From: Diplolepis rosae
Taxonomy: Eukaryota; Arthropoda; Insecta; Hymenoptera; Diplolepididae
Direction: 5' to 3'
Length of the DNA: 64,000 nt
Assembly (NCBI GenBank): GCA_030998225.1
Contig: JAPYXD010000466.1
Coordinates: forward strand, 4,629,001-4,693,000
Positions within the stretch are counted from its first letter, which is position 1; each line of letters opens with the position of its first letter. Position numbers and translations under genes: made by a program. This document shows positions 43,118-54,950 of the stretch, in pieces. The notes beneath the pieces were generated by a model. It ran no database searches and had not been told where the DNA came from. It was given only the letters and a program-made list of their open reading frames with translations.

Positions 43118-43633
43118 TTGAATCATGAGGGCATGGATACGGAAAACTTACCAGTATGTACCCGTGTCTCAGAGGGCAAGGAAGATGAACAACTACTAGA
43201 AAATCTGAAGACCCTTGACCGTTGCGGGGAGTTTGACGATGATGCTTTCCCCAAAAGGGTTCAAGACTTCCTCAAGCAATATGAAAGGAAGGTGTCCGGC
43301 TCTACTGACAGACCAGAAGACCCGAAGGAAACTCTCGTTGACTTTCATAAAAATACGGGAGGGGAGAGTGAGACTAATGATAATGATGCCCAGCCGCCAG
43401 AGTTTCAGCCGAAACATTTCGGGATGGCTGCAAGGGCTATGTTGAGATTCAAGGACCTTCCAGAAGATACTGATTCTCCAATCATTGGGAGACCACCCCC
43501 AAGGAGATCATTATTCCCAACCCCGTCCCCCTCAGTCACCCCAGAAGCGAGGACAACACATTTTCCAACCACTGAGGAGAAGGAAAGGAAGGACAAAAGT
43601 CCCTCCAGAAGGGGCCTGGTGTTTAAGCCATGA
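43118..43633 (+). pseudogene. Acidic, Pro-rich frame between RNase H and integrase, unknown
   Basis: 171 residues: an acidic N-terminal half (LLENLKTLDRCGEFDDDAFP, ETNDNDAQPPEFQPK) and a Pro/Ser-rich, then basic C-terminal half (GRPPPRRSLFPTPSPSV). A preceding segment (42940-43110) is also acidic with Glu/Asp runs. I recognise no domain. Its position inside pol, open over 500 bp while neighbours are broken, is noteworthy. It might be a linker or a separate accessory product. Confidence 0.45.
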
Positions 43634-43792
43634 CGACTACGGCGTTCGGAGACGTTCGAAACAGCCGCTGCTGGCCCTACTTTAGCCCCTACCTCAACGA
43701 TCAATATAACCATCCCTTATATTGATCCACCCTCACCCTCATCTTAGGAAGAAGAGCCGGAGGAACGAAAACCCGTTTTTAATTGTGCAAGT

Positions 43793-45315
43793 GTGCCCAA
43801 TATCAGGCACGAGTGGACTGAACCACTGACTTATCGACGAGACAATTACGCACATTTTCTTTCTGAAGAGTGCGAGCCAACAAACGCTATTTCGAAACTG
43901 CTTGTGGCTACCAAGCGCTTTGACCTCCACGACACCTGGGAAAGCCGACCCAAACTAGAGCGAGTCCTAGTCACTCCGCACGGTCAGTAAAAGACTTATT
44001 CGATCATGAAGAAACGACACTTTGACGAAATCGACTGGAAGGATGTGACACAGGGGCTAAAATATCTCCAACTGTCTCTTAAACGGGACAAACAAACAAC
44101 GGTTCGAATGGCAAATTCAGGAGACCTCCTGGGCCCTTTACCTCAGAATAAAATGACGGACATTTTATCTGAAGTATTCCGGGGTGGTGACATAACTGTC
44201 ACACTTTGCCACTGAAAAATTGAAGTCCCACCTCCAGAATTGAGGCCCAAGATAATCGAAGAATACAACAGCAGACTCATAGGAGGCCACAAGGGCATAA
44301 CTAAGACCTATAGAAGAATCAGGGAGCGATATACTCGGCCCGGATTGCGAGATCAGATCACGGAGTTCATTCGAGGTTGCAAAAGTTGTTTCAAACAAAA
44401 ACTCGTGCGCACTCGGATACGAGAGCCCATGCTCTTCACCGACACTCTGGCCGAACCATTTGACAAAGTGTGCCTTGACATCGTAGGAAAACTACCCACC
44501 ACTCCTCATCGAAATCGCCACATTCTTACGATGCAGGAAAATTCCAGCAAATGCTGCATCGCGCTCCCTATACCGAACCTCAAGACAACCGACATTGCGC
44601 ACGGCATCGCGACGACCCTCTTTTCGCAATATGGAGCTCCTAGAGCCATACTTACGGACAGAGGAGGAAGTTTTGTGAGCAAACTCATGAGGTAATTGGA
44701 AGGGCTGTTCAATGTCAAACAGCTGACGACTTCGGGCTATCGACCTCAGACCAACGGATCGTTGGAAAGAAGTCATATTGTACTAAAAGATTACATCAGA
44801 CATTATGCGAGCGACTACGTCGACTAGGATCGTCTGCTCCCATTCACAATGTTCGCTTATAATACCTCGGTTCACGAGGCGAGCAATTTTACACCCTATC
44901 AGCTTGTGTTTGGGCGAATAGCCAGGATCCCCAGTTCCTTTCCCCAGCGCGAGGAACTGGAAACCTACGGTTCCTACTTGCATGACCTGATAGTCCGACT
45001 ATCGGAAATACAGAAAATCGCGGCACGTAATTTGGTAAGGGCCAAACATCGCTCAAAAGAATTCTACGATCGAAAATCTCGACCCTTGAAGGGTAAAATA
45101 GACGACCAAGTCTACGCGATAAAGGAAGTTAGGGAAGGGAAATTCGACAGTAGGAGAAAAGGACCGTTCACCATGGTAGGGTTTACTGAAAATAAAAACG
45201 TAATCTTAGAGGACGAGTTTGGAGAGCGCTGCATGAAACACGCTGACAAGCTTTTGATCTTCCATAAATGGAGCATCAGGAGGTTGCTGGCACGCATCAC
45301 GTTCGGGCGCTAAAG
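43793..45315 (+). pseudogene. Integrase, with in-frame stops
   Basis: It has an HHCC zinc-binding N-terminus (GGHKGITKTYRRI ... CKSCFKQK, near 44285-44400), then the catalytic core: CLDIVGKLP (first Asp, about 44480), AILTDRGGSF (second Asp, about 44655) and PQTNGSLERSH (Glu, about 44752). The C-terminal part includes FAYNTSVHEASNFTPYQLVFG and a basic chromodomain-free tail to 45313. Stops occur near 43989, 44214, 44694 and 44826 with only small frame changes, so this is a decayed Ty3/gypsy integrase. Confidence 0.85.
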
Positions 45316-45479
45316 TTGCGGCCACCCCGCCAGAGGAAAAATGTGCCATCTCAAGCATCATAAGCAGAACCTTTCTCTAAATTACCATGGTGGCGTGTGC
45401 CCAACTTCCCACACCTGAATTGTAATTCACAATGTTGAAATTTTCGCAAGTATCAATATCGAAACCATCGCAATCCTAA

Positions 45480-46364
45480 TACTCCTCCTGCTGACCATTA
45501 CAGCGTTCAAAGGTACGAGTAGCCAAGAAGCCGAGACCTACAGGATACTTCCCTTCAAGGCCAGTACCGGCCTCTATTACGAATATCAGGGCATAATGAG
45601 GCGCGGGGTGGGCACCTGGAGGATCATGAGTTTCCTGGATACTCAAAAGCTACGCCTTGGACTGGAAGCGTATAAATCACAGCTGGAAGCCCTCCCTAGG
45701 ACATGCCAAGCAATTCTGGGAGCTGAATGTCCACAGCTTATAAAAAGCTTCCGTTTGGAAAGTAAATGGAGAGCCGCATACAAAGTGCACCAGGAGATAG
45801 TCCGAGAGACAGAGGAATTGAGCCGACGAACCGTTGCCCAAATGCCAGCACACTTGCCCCAGGGGCTAAGGAGACGAAGAACAACAATTCAAACAGGAAC
45901 AACAATTCTTGGGAGGCATCATCGGCCACGTCGCTGGCCTTCTCACTTACACTGATGGTCAGCAAATTGAGGGTGAAATTAATAACCTCAACCAGGTGGC
46001 AGCTAATCTATCGCACCTGGTAGGGAAACAGACTCACGTGGTACGAGCGCAATTCGAGGAAATACAAGGGCAATTCGACATCTATGAAGGGCATCAGAAG
46101 GAATTGAAAAACCAGCTCACCGAAATCCAGAAAGGCATGTATGAGATGTCCTCCGCTGCCATAAGGCTGGAATATTCTCGAGCACTCTCAAACACATTTC
46201 ACGTTCTGGAAGCGGGACTCGATGAGCACCTTCGAGCGGCCGATCGACTGCTTGAATTTACCCATTGTGCCCGTCAAGGGCTGTTGCATCCCTCGTTGCT
46301 GACTACAAAACAATTAGAGCCAATATATCGGGACATCCAAGATTTCAAGAATTTGTTGCCATAA
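45480..46364 (+). pseudogene. Envelope (F-type fusion protein) remnant of the errantivirus
   Basis: A leader-like hydrophobic stretch near 45465-45510 precedes a surface-subunit-like frame (45596-45955). A basic Arg-rich stretch (LRRRR, about 45869) lies where errantivirus and baculovirus F proteins are cleaved. After a frame change the second frame (45909-46364) has a hydrophobic N-terminus (GGIIGHVAGLLTY) and a long coiled-coil-like helix (NNLNQVAANLSHLVGKQTHV). It lacks the transmembrane anchor because the sequence switches to a BEL/Pao fragment at about 46364. Frameshift, truncation and loss of the anchor make it non-functional. Confidence 0.65.
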
Positions 46365-48560
46365 TTGCCATCGTGATAATCGATTTGATTTCACATTTTT
46401 CAATGACATTTCCGGCACCGCAATTAGTTCTCCGCCAATTAAAAAGTGTCCTGGAGTCAAAACTCCAAGGTCTTCCGGATCATCTGATAAAGGGCATGAT
46501 GGCCTTGAATTTAAACACGCTTCTATCTGGCACAATAACGAAGTGAGTTCTTCGAAAGAAGGTGTTTGAGCTGAAAGAACACGTCGCAAATGATGTTTTA
46601 CACTTCGGACTCCAGCTTCCCAAATTCCACCAAAGTGTGGCGCAGCGGGGGGAATAAAGTCCCATCGTATTTTATCATTTATTAAATATGCTCGGATCTC
46701 GGGAGATTTGGTCACCTTTTGAAAAGTTTCGCGAAGTTCGCGGTCAGCACCTTGGAAATTCGTCCCTCGATCACTGTGAATCGTGTTGGGTAATCCTCGA
46801 CGTGAAACAAAACGTTTAAGCGCGGCAAGAAATGCTGCAGACGAATAGTCGCTTACTAACTCGAGGTGTATCGCTCGTACCGCGAAACAAACAAAGACTG
46901 CTATATAAGCTGAATGAGATTTATAACCTCGACCTCGATGAATTGTTACTTGGACCGGGCCCGCATAGTCAATCCCTACCTGAGAAAAGGGTCTCGCAGG
47001 TCGCGTAATACGGCTTTTTGGCAATGCACCCATTAATTGATCAGAAATATCCGCACGAATCCGAGCGCACGGAACACATTTATATATTATAGATTTAACC
47101 GTTTGTCTTCCTCTAATAAGCCAAAAGGTTTGTCTAAACAAATTTGAAGTTAATTGCGTTCCTCCGTGCAAACATTTCCCATGGAAATGTTGTATTAGCA
47201 AAGTTACTAATGGGTGTGCCTTGATAATCATAGGGAATTTTCTGTTAAATTCCATTGCCGCATTAGCCAATCTTCCTCCAACGCGAAGAATCCGGTTTTC
47301 ATCGAGAAACGGATTTAGCAATATTAAAGGACTTTTCCGGTCTAAGTCAGTTTTTCTTACTAAGCTTGAAATTTCGTTGGGAAATAATTGAGTTTCAATA
47401 TATTTGATCCAAACGAGTTCACTCTCAAAACAATATTCGACGATAGAGCCATCATTTACGGTTTCAATTTTAATAGGTGAAAATTTGATTTTAATGGCCA
47501 ACAACTTTAGCACATATGCTAAAATACGTATAAGTTTTGGCCATGATGAAATTCGAGTTGATAGGCAATCTAAACAGAATTGAGAATTTTCGTAAGTGTG
47601 ATGCGTTTTCACTCGGATTTCTGAATCAGCTTCAAAATTCCTGACGTTTTCCATAGAAGGCCAAAATTCTTCCGTTTGACTTAACCAAGTCGGGCCATGC
47701 CACCACAAATAATTTTCAGCTAGTTTGGAAGCAAAAAGCCCACGAGAAGCTAAATCGGCCGGATTGTCCTTCGTAGGTACGTGCCTCCATGTACTAGAAG
47801 GAGTAATTGCTTGAATAGCAGCGACGCGATTAGCAACGAACATTTTCAAGTCCGAAGGAGACTTACTCAGCCATGCTAAAACATCAGTTGAATCGGTCCA
47901 ACATCTTAATTTTAATTCTGCGAACTGCTTAATATTTCTAATTACCGAGATTAATCTAGCAAGAAGCAAAGCGCCACAAAGCTCCAAACGAGGAACTGTC
48001 TGTGTTTGGGACTTTATCGGTGCTACTCTTGTTCGACTGGACAATAATACAACACGAATTTCTCCAGATTCAAGGGTTAAACGAAGGTAAACCACTGCAG
48101 CATAAGCGACGTTTGAAGCATCTGAAAATCCTTGAAGAGTTTGATCAACCACATTATTTCCTTGGCCAGTCCATCTTGGAATCGAAATTTCTTCCAATTT
48201 TATTAAATTCTCCCGATATTTATTCCAAAATTTTGACAGATTTCCAGGTAACGTCTCATCCCAAGAGATTGCTTTAGTCCAAAGCTTTTGCATAAGAATT
48301 TTTGCTAAAATTACCACCGGTGATACCCAACCGAAAGGGTCGAACAAGCGGGCAATTAAAGACAAAACCGAACGTTTAGTTAATTGCGAGACTTCTGGTA
48401 GTTGAATTTTAAAGCGATAGACATCCAAGATTGGATGCCAGACGATACCAAGGACCTTCAAAGAATCGCTCTCATCTAACGATTTTTCAACAGCTAATCC
48501 ATGTTCTAAAGGATCAATATCCTCGAGTAAAGAAGGTGAGTTACTGGCCCATTTTCGCAA
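46314..48560 (-). pseudogene. BEL/Pao pol: RNase H and integrase part
   Basis: A 748-residue frame open on the minus strand. It starts in the RT thumb (FQLRKWASNSPSLL just upstream), followed by the Pao-type linker (VLGIVWHP, LTKRSVLSLIARLFDPFGWV). RNase H motifs follow (LQGFSDASNVAYAAVV, VPRLELCGALLLARL, CWTDSTDVLAWL), then an integrase HHCC (HFHGKCLHGGTQL...CVPCARI) and core (GIDYAGPV, IHSDRGTNFQGA, FGGIWEAGVRSVKHHLRR), ending LGVLTPGHFLIGGELIAVPE. Normal BEL homology ends near ...SRWQLWQQ (about 46365) and the last residues are read from errantivirus sequence. Long and open, but both ends are lost. Confidence 0.9.
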
Positions 48561-49137
48561 TTGAAAATGACCTTTTCGAAGTAAATTCTTTACATCTTCT
48601 CGAATTTCAATGATTTCATTGTTGGAGTCCGCTCCAAAAAGGCAATCATCAATATACGTCTGATTATTGATAATGATAGAACCTTTTGGATGTTGTCATC
48701 CTTCGTCCAATACCAATTGCCGAAGAACTCGTAAAGCGAGGAAAGGAGCAGCCGCAGTTCCATATGTCACGGTGTTCAAACGAAATTCAAGCGGTTCAGA
48801 ATTAGGGTTCGGAGTCCAAAGTATCCTCTGATAATCGCGATCCCTTTCATGTATTAAAATCTGCCTATACATTTTAGCAATGTCTGCTGCATAGACAAAG
48901 CGATGAGTTTTCCACTGCAGCAGGACTTCGAATAAATTAGTTTGTAATTTTGGCCCAACATGCATATGATCATTAAGTGATGTGAAATTCGACGTTAAAC
49001 GAGATGCGTTAAAAACACTGCTAACAACAGTAGTACTGCTTGACTCTCTAATCACCGGATGGTGGGTTAAATAGACTACTTGTGTTGGATGACAGTCACA
49101 TGATGAGCTTGAAATTCGAGTCATGTGCTTTAAACAC
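48561..49137 (-). pseudogene. BEL/Pao RT palm, one stop codon
   Basis: It is in the same reading frame as the pol at 46314-48560. VVYLTHHPVIRE and FNASRLTSNFTSLNDHMHVG lead to FVYAADIAKMYRQILIHERD (first Asp) and, after an in-frame TGA at about 48697, NNQTYIDDCLFG (the YIDD site). The fragment starts abruptly near 49137, so Gag and protease are missing. Together with the next frame it is a 2.8-kb internal piece of a Pao-type element. Confidence 0.85.
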
Positions 49138-49667
49138 CAAGCAAAAAAAAAGTGACAAAATATCACATATTACATATTATGTATCCAGAATAAAATCTTC
49201 CCGTGCGCATGCACAGATGGATACATAGCATCATGCGTATGCGTGTATGTGTGCATGTATATACCTCTCTTCGTGTAAGTCACAAATCACCTGAAATTTT
49301 GTTTGAATCAGAATCAAAAATTCATATACTTTCGAAGAAAAAAAGGGGGGAAAAGAGAGAAAAATCCCCCCCTTTTCGAATGAAAGGGGGTTGATGGACA
49401 AGGACCTTTGTGCTGTAACTTAAACAAAATTCAACAAGTACCTTTGTGTTCTATCGTAAATTACCTAACTTTAATGTTAGAACATAATTTCACCACGGTT
49501 AATGTTTTACATGCATTAGTCCAAATTTGATCATTTTTATATTTTGAAAGTGAACGGTTTGGAATTCTTGAAATTTTGAATTATGTTCGACCGTTTACAT
49601 TTTTTTTACGATCGAAAATGTAAATCTTACAATAAATAATGTCCTGACAAAATCCCTGTTGCTTGGA
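49138..49667. other. Non-coding interval between BEL and LINE fragments
   Basis: CATGCGTATGCGTGTATG-type microsatellite (49225-49262), a purine/pyrimidine foldback (GGGGGGAAAAG...CCCCCCCTTTT, 49345-49378), then AT-rich sequence. No gene. Confidence 0.5.
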
Positions 49668-51520
49668 CTAAGGGGCCATTTTCAGGCATCTGCTATCCAA
49701 CCAACGCTTTGCCCGCCACAGACTTTCATGGATCCTCAGCTCCAGAATTCTGACATCGTCAGCGGCGCACAGGTCAAGTGCGTCGTCCGCGAAGCCGATG
49801 ATGTTTGTTCCAGCAGGCAGGTCCATGCGCAGGAAATCGTCATACATGAGGCTCCAAACGAGTGGACCTACCCGCGACCCTTGAGGGGTGCCACATGTCA
49901 TCTCTTCTTTGAGAGACCATTTGTCACCGTCGTATATCACCCACCTGTCGCTCAGATAGTGATCTATCATTCGCAGCAGGTAGTCTGGAACGTTTTTCGG
50001 CACCATCGCTTCGACGCAGCTGTTCCACCTCGCGGTATTAAATGCATTGCGTATGTCAATGCTGATCAACGCGCAGAATCCCTTACGCTCACCAGTTCCT
50101 CTTCTTGATTTAGTGGCGATGTCCACCACTGCCTGGATGGCGTCAACTGCGTTTCTGAAAGCCGAACTGGTTCTCCGAGAGGCTGTTCTTGCCGACCACG
50201 TGACCCTGCGGTCTTTGTAGAATCATTTTCTCCAGACGATCCTCGGCTCTGTATTTGCCTTAAGGCTCCTACCCTGTCTCTGTAGTTCCTCAAAAGTGAA
50301 GACTTCTTCGCGCTGGACCACGCAGGATCTTTGGTCCTGTCTTTGGAACGGCTCTACGTGTGGAAACAAGCTCCGCACAATGTACTTGAATCGATCGGGA
50401 TTATCCAGGCCCAGGGTCTTTCTTCTAGTTACCAATCTCTTGGTGACTATTTTGAAGGCGAGACCCCATGGGTCCTTCTCGACCTCACCAATTAAGTCTT
50501 TCCAGCACGCAAGTCGGCTTTTCTTTATCCTTGCCTCAGAGATGATTTTGCTTTTTTCCATGCCTCGCGCAGCAGAGGATCATCCTTTGAACGGGTAAAT
50601 CTCCGCCGCGCTGTGAGGAATTTTTGACGCAGGAGAGACAACTGGTCGTTCCACCAGTACATCGAGTCCCCGGTACACCCGTGCCCGCGATGAGCCATGG
50701 AGTGGTCACATACCGTGACCACTTTCCGCCTCGCCGCCCGCACAGTGTCCTCCAACGACCCAGCAATCCTTGCCCAACCAAGCTCATCTATGAGCCTGGT
50801 TTCTTCGAGGTGTTCGTGCAGCTTGTCTTGGCTGAGTCGTTTTCTGTTCCAGGAGGGGCTCCTCACCTTGCCACCCCTTTCCGCATTCACTGGGTGACTC
50901 CGTTCTTGGATGCTGAACTCAATGCACCGGTGGTCACTCAAGGTTATTACCTTGAGGACGCACCAGTCGCCTATCCTTGAGGCAGAAATCGTGAGGTTGA
51001 TAACCCCCCCCCCATTGCTCCTCGTCTGAACGTAAAATTCCTGCCCCGATTTAATACAATCAGGTCATTTCTAGCGACCATCTTACCGACTAAAATTCCC
51101 CTCCTGTCCATACGGGCTTCTCCCTACTCGGGCGACTTACTATTAAAGTCGCCTGCGATAAGGGACCGCCCACTAGCCTCTCTGAGTCGTTCCTCAAGGA
51201 GGAGAATCTGGGACTCGAAGATCTCGAAGGGATCGTTGGGAGAAAAGCAGCAGCTGTACACACGTACCCCCGCCACCTCCAACCAAACGTATCCCGCGTT
51301 GATATCCAGAAAGTCCCTGATGCTCAAATCAGGGCTACAAACAAGGATCCCAGCCCATCCTGATAACAAGCAGAGTTTTCTGACCATTTGTGTTGCTCTC
51401 TAATGGGTAACACATTGGCTCCCTTCTCCCTGGCAGTCTGCATTAGAAGGTCCTGGGCTCTCTTCCCTCTCCCGAGGTTGAGCTGTAGAAATTTCACTTC
51501 CCAGCCCTCAACCTCCGGAG
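49668..51520 (-). pseudogene. R1-like LINE ORF2: endonuclease and reverse transcriptase
   Basis: Reading leftward from about 51515: VKFLQLNLGRGKRAQDLLM (endonuclease start), IAGDFNSKSPE (catalytic D-x-N), LIVLNRGRNFTFRRG and SDHRCIEFSI (the SDH motif), the APE-like endonuclease order. A linker with KRLSQDKLHEHLEE follows, then RT: SIDIRNAFNTARWN (first Asp), CGTPQGSRVGPLVW, and IIGFADDALDL (the FADD site). It stops at WLDSRCLKMAP (about 49668). There are several frameshifts. The thumb and CCHC finger are missing here; a comparable 3' piece lies at 35011-35770. A run of ten C at 51003 marks one damaged spot. Confidence 0.85.
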
Positions 51521-51900
51521 CTCCGTCCTAAATACTTGGCCAAAATACTTTTCTTTATTATTCTTTTTCTTCTTTTCCACCAGCTGCCATTCCCCATCCT
51601 TTTATGGGGTCTGGCCTCTGGTGGCCGCAGCGTAGGTGGGCGATGTGCCGCCCTTCCCTTTCTTGGGAAGCTGATCCTCGGGGGGAGAAGGAGCAACCCT
51701 CTTCTCCCCCTTTGTCAGTTTTTTTCGGGTATCTCACGGAGACGCAGAGCACGATCTCCGGAAGATACCCACCTTTTTTTTAGGTGGGGTGGGATTCCAG
51801 CTTCTTTTGGATTTACATCCCGCTTTCTAGAATGCATTTATGGGTGCTGAGCATTTCGCTCAACACCTCTGTGGCCTCACTAACACTGTCTTTCACGTGG
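51521..51900 (-). other. GC-rich 5' part of the LINE (ORF1/ORF2 junction or 5' UTR)
   Basis: The sequence is continuous in composition with the LINE and contains GGTGGGTATCTTCCGGAGATCG and a purine-rich block. The frames at 51508-51752 (Arg/Pro-rich) show no zinc knuckle. Probably the end of ORF1 or a leader; not resolved. Confidence 0.4.
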
Positions 51901-52616
51901 CCAGGGTTATTTCTAGGTGCGTGTATAACATTTTTTATTTAATATAAGCTAATTTAAAACATATTAGATTTCGAACAAAAATATCATAGTATTATAGCAA
52001 TATAATTAAAAGTAGGATGGAAAGTGATAGATGAACAGGAAATTGTATGTTTCCATAATATAAGTGAATAAACAGTTTAAGAAATGATAACAGTTATTCT
52101 TTTTAATGCTTCTTATAAAATGTGTAATTTTAAAATTGTGTCATTACATTTGTCAAATAAATTCATCTGGATTATATATTACTACTGTATTTTATTTTTT
52201 TTTATTTGTGTGAAAAAATTGAAGAATACTTACTATTCCATGATTCAACATATAATTTTTCATTAAAAAGACCACGCTCATTACTATTAAAAGCCTGCAA
52301 ATGAAATATTAATCATTTTTTCTACTAGCAGGTCATAAAATGAATTTAAATCTGAATTTATCCAAAAATATATTTGCGTCCATTAAAAGTTAACCTAGCG
52401 TTCAGCCAGTTGGCTAGGGAATGTGCTAGGAAAAATCCACTTGCACTATGAATTAAAGATTCAGGAGGACGAAAAGTTTAGAATGAATTTACAAATTATT
52501 TGTTCATAGTCAAACTCGATATTTATGATAGTAAAATGAAAAATGAATATTTTCTACGAGTCATATGGTAATACTACATTGAAAATTTTATTAACATTTT
52601 CACATTTTCATCGTGA
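51901..52616. other. AT-rich non-coding interval
   Basis: No motif-bearing frame. A block at 52390-52435 (AGCCAGTTGGCTAGGGA) resembles 30615-30635, indicating another dispersed repeat. Confidence 0.35.
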
Positions 52617-52800
52617 ATGAGAAGGTATTGGTTTTGCGAGAAAAATGACTTTCGAAATCTTCATCAAATCTCTACGTTTTGATCTCCCATGAGTAAGAAC
52701 AAAAAACGGTTTTTACAAAAGTGTCTATCTGTAGTAGTAGCAGATCGGAGACGCGGATAACTCTCGATAGACTTATCCGATTGAATTGAGCTTTGGCATT
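52617..52800 (+). repeat. Second copy of the GAGAAGGTATTGG repeat
   Basis: Diverged copy of 7543-7710: a shared start (GAGAAGGTATTGGTTTT), GACTTTCGAAAT, ATCTCTACGTTTTGA and the end TTGAGCTTTGGCA. Here the GTCT tract is reduced. Confidence 0.65.
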
Positions 52801-54220
52801 GAGACGGCCCAGCCTCAAGTATCTACCCTTTGCGACGAAATGGGGGCAGAATCCGCGAAATTAGGCTAACCTAGTGTACAAGCAGGTTCACACGAAGCTC
52901 GCACAAAAGATTTGCGAGGTTTGATTAAGTATTCGCCCAGTAATTAATGATGTACTTCCAAACCGGAAGTGAATGTGGCGAGAAGGAGGCAGTCTGCTTT
53001 TCACGGACATTTCCGTTCGTATTCTCAGCGAGCGCCACATTAACCTGTGTTTGCTGCCACTCGACCGTTCACTCAGGTCAAGAAACTTGCGGCATGGTTT
53101 GCTGGATGGGTGGACGTCCCACGCTGTTATTTCTTTTGCATTTTTTTTTACATTATTTATTGCATGTTTATTCATTCATTTGCATGGAAAGGAATTATAA
53201 TTAATAATTAAATAAACAAATAAATAAAGAAACAGACAGATAAATAAATTGATGTTATAAAAGATAATTTCGTCGTGTTAATGGATGCAGATAATAAATA
53301 GAAATAAATAAACATACAAATATGATAACCATAAATAAATACAATTATTATTACATTGTAAATACTGTAAATATTAAATATTATAAGTGAATATTGTTTT
53401 TAATATAAATTACAAATAATAATAAATTAATATTGATTATTTGAAATGGTAAAGGCTCGCTCCAGATCATGAGCAAAATGCCAAAATCATTAATGAATTA
53501 ACAACATGCGACCATTGGTCATTTTTATAGGGTTTCATTTTAAGGTTTTTGTATATTTTCATTTTAGAACTTATCATTATCTATAAGCAACATATCCAAT
53601 CTTTCTTTTTAGAATTTTATTCATTTTTTAAATCTTCACACAAAGTTCAGACCTTCCCATTCTGCTGTCCAATTGGAGCCCGCGCCTACGCAGGTAGCAC
53701 GCGCCAGCGGGAAGTGAAATGGGGGAAAGGCTTTCTCGTCATTGTCGCGCGGCGTGCTTTCTCTTTTAAGCGTGTACCAATTTTTGAACGCCTCCACCGG
53801 ACATGATATGCGACCATTTGGAATTTGAAAGACATCATCAGAATCGCGAAATCATTATCTTTCATCTGATACCGGTTTCCGACCCGAAAACGGTCGTCAA
53901 AAGGGTGAAAACATCGTGCATTAATTTCTTGATCTATTGATTTAATTAGACTTGATCGCGGTCCCTAATTGAGGCGCGCGCATGTAAATTAAGAGGGGAA
54001 TTTATTAAAGAGGTGGAAAACCGAGGTAACGTGCTTGGTTGCTGATCCTCGAGATAGTGTCTCCAGAACGTGGGATTTTTCGGCCCCCACCACGTTCCCA
54101 TCTGGGAGAAACACATGCAAACGTGGCGTGTCAGTGTGTCGGCTCTGCTACACGCTGCGGTCACCAGCTTCGTGTAAAGCCGAAGGTGCACGAAGACGGA
54201 CTTCGTTACAATGCTTGAGT
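52801..54220. other. Interval before the large palindrome, no gene recognised
   Basis: 52880-53200 has open frames on both strands without motifs. 53200-53430 is AAATAAAT-rich low complexity. 53640-53830 is a GC-rich patch, with GCGACCATTTGG near its end and GCGACCATTGG at about 53509. 53960-54218 is moderately GC-rich. None supports a gene call. Confidence 0.35.
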
Positions 54221-54950
54221 TTTCAAGTTATTTTTAGATTTCACGCTTTCGTTTATCGAGTCGAAATTAAGAATTGTATTTTTCTCGAGTACGTGCAAAA
54301 GAGGTGCGAAGCAGACGACGAATTTGAATTTACGAAGTATATAGTTCAAGAAATAACACTTTTCTTCAATTTCTTGAAGAAAGTCTGCATGAAATAAACA
54401 TCAGTATGATCTTGGAAAATTTCATGAGGATTTCAACACTTAAAAAATAAACTTTCAGTGAAATTTAGTGACAATAAATGTATAAAATTTGAATCAATAT
54501 ATAATTTTCCATTCAAATTTATATACTTCTTACTAATTTTGTACATTTAACAATTTTTCAATTAGAACAATATTTTCTATCAACATAAAATGAACATAAA
54601 ATTCAAGTTCATAATTTATATTTTCAGTTATATGTTAGAAATATTTTCATCTCACATTTTTGTAGCCTAAGCACAAACTTTTCATTCTAAAACTTAAAAT
54701 CTCTACGGAAATGGAAAATTGTCTAATAGCAGTAGATAAATTAAAAAGCTAAAATATGTGTTTATTGGTATTTCCATATTAACATATAAATATCAATCAA
54801 CTTTAAATTTTACATAAAAATGTTCTTCTTGTTACAATTTGACAAGATTTTATGGAGGAGTGCAATCTTTTGGATGAAATATTTTGTAGTTCTTAATTTG
54901 TCTGTCCGTCTGAAATCGTAGTAAGATTTGAACAGTAAACAACAAATTTT

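Larger units (their letters stand above)
38697..46364 (+). mobile_element. Errantivirus-like Ty3/gypsy provirus, degraded and interrupted
   Basis: In order: gag C-terminal remnant, protease, RT, gypsy-type RNase H, a linker, a second RNase H1-like domain, an acidic linker frame, integrase and an envelope remnant. This is the gag-pol-env layout of insect errantiviruses with an extra RNase H. The LTR/primer-binding site at 35787-35963 probably is its 5' end, separated by the RAG1-like element. It has many stops and frameshifts and a TTAA MITE in RT. The 3' end is lost: env abuts a minus-strand BEL/Pao fragment and no 3' LTR is present. Confidence 0.75.

Noticed and set aside
49659..50980. Plus-strand frames of 100-149 residues
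   Set aside because: Antisense to the R1-like reverse transcriptase and endonuclease, which have clear motifs on the minus strand.
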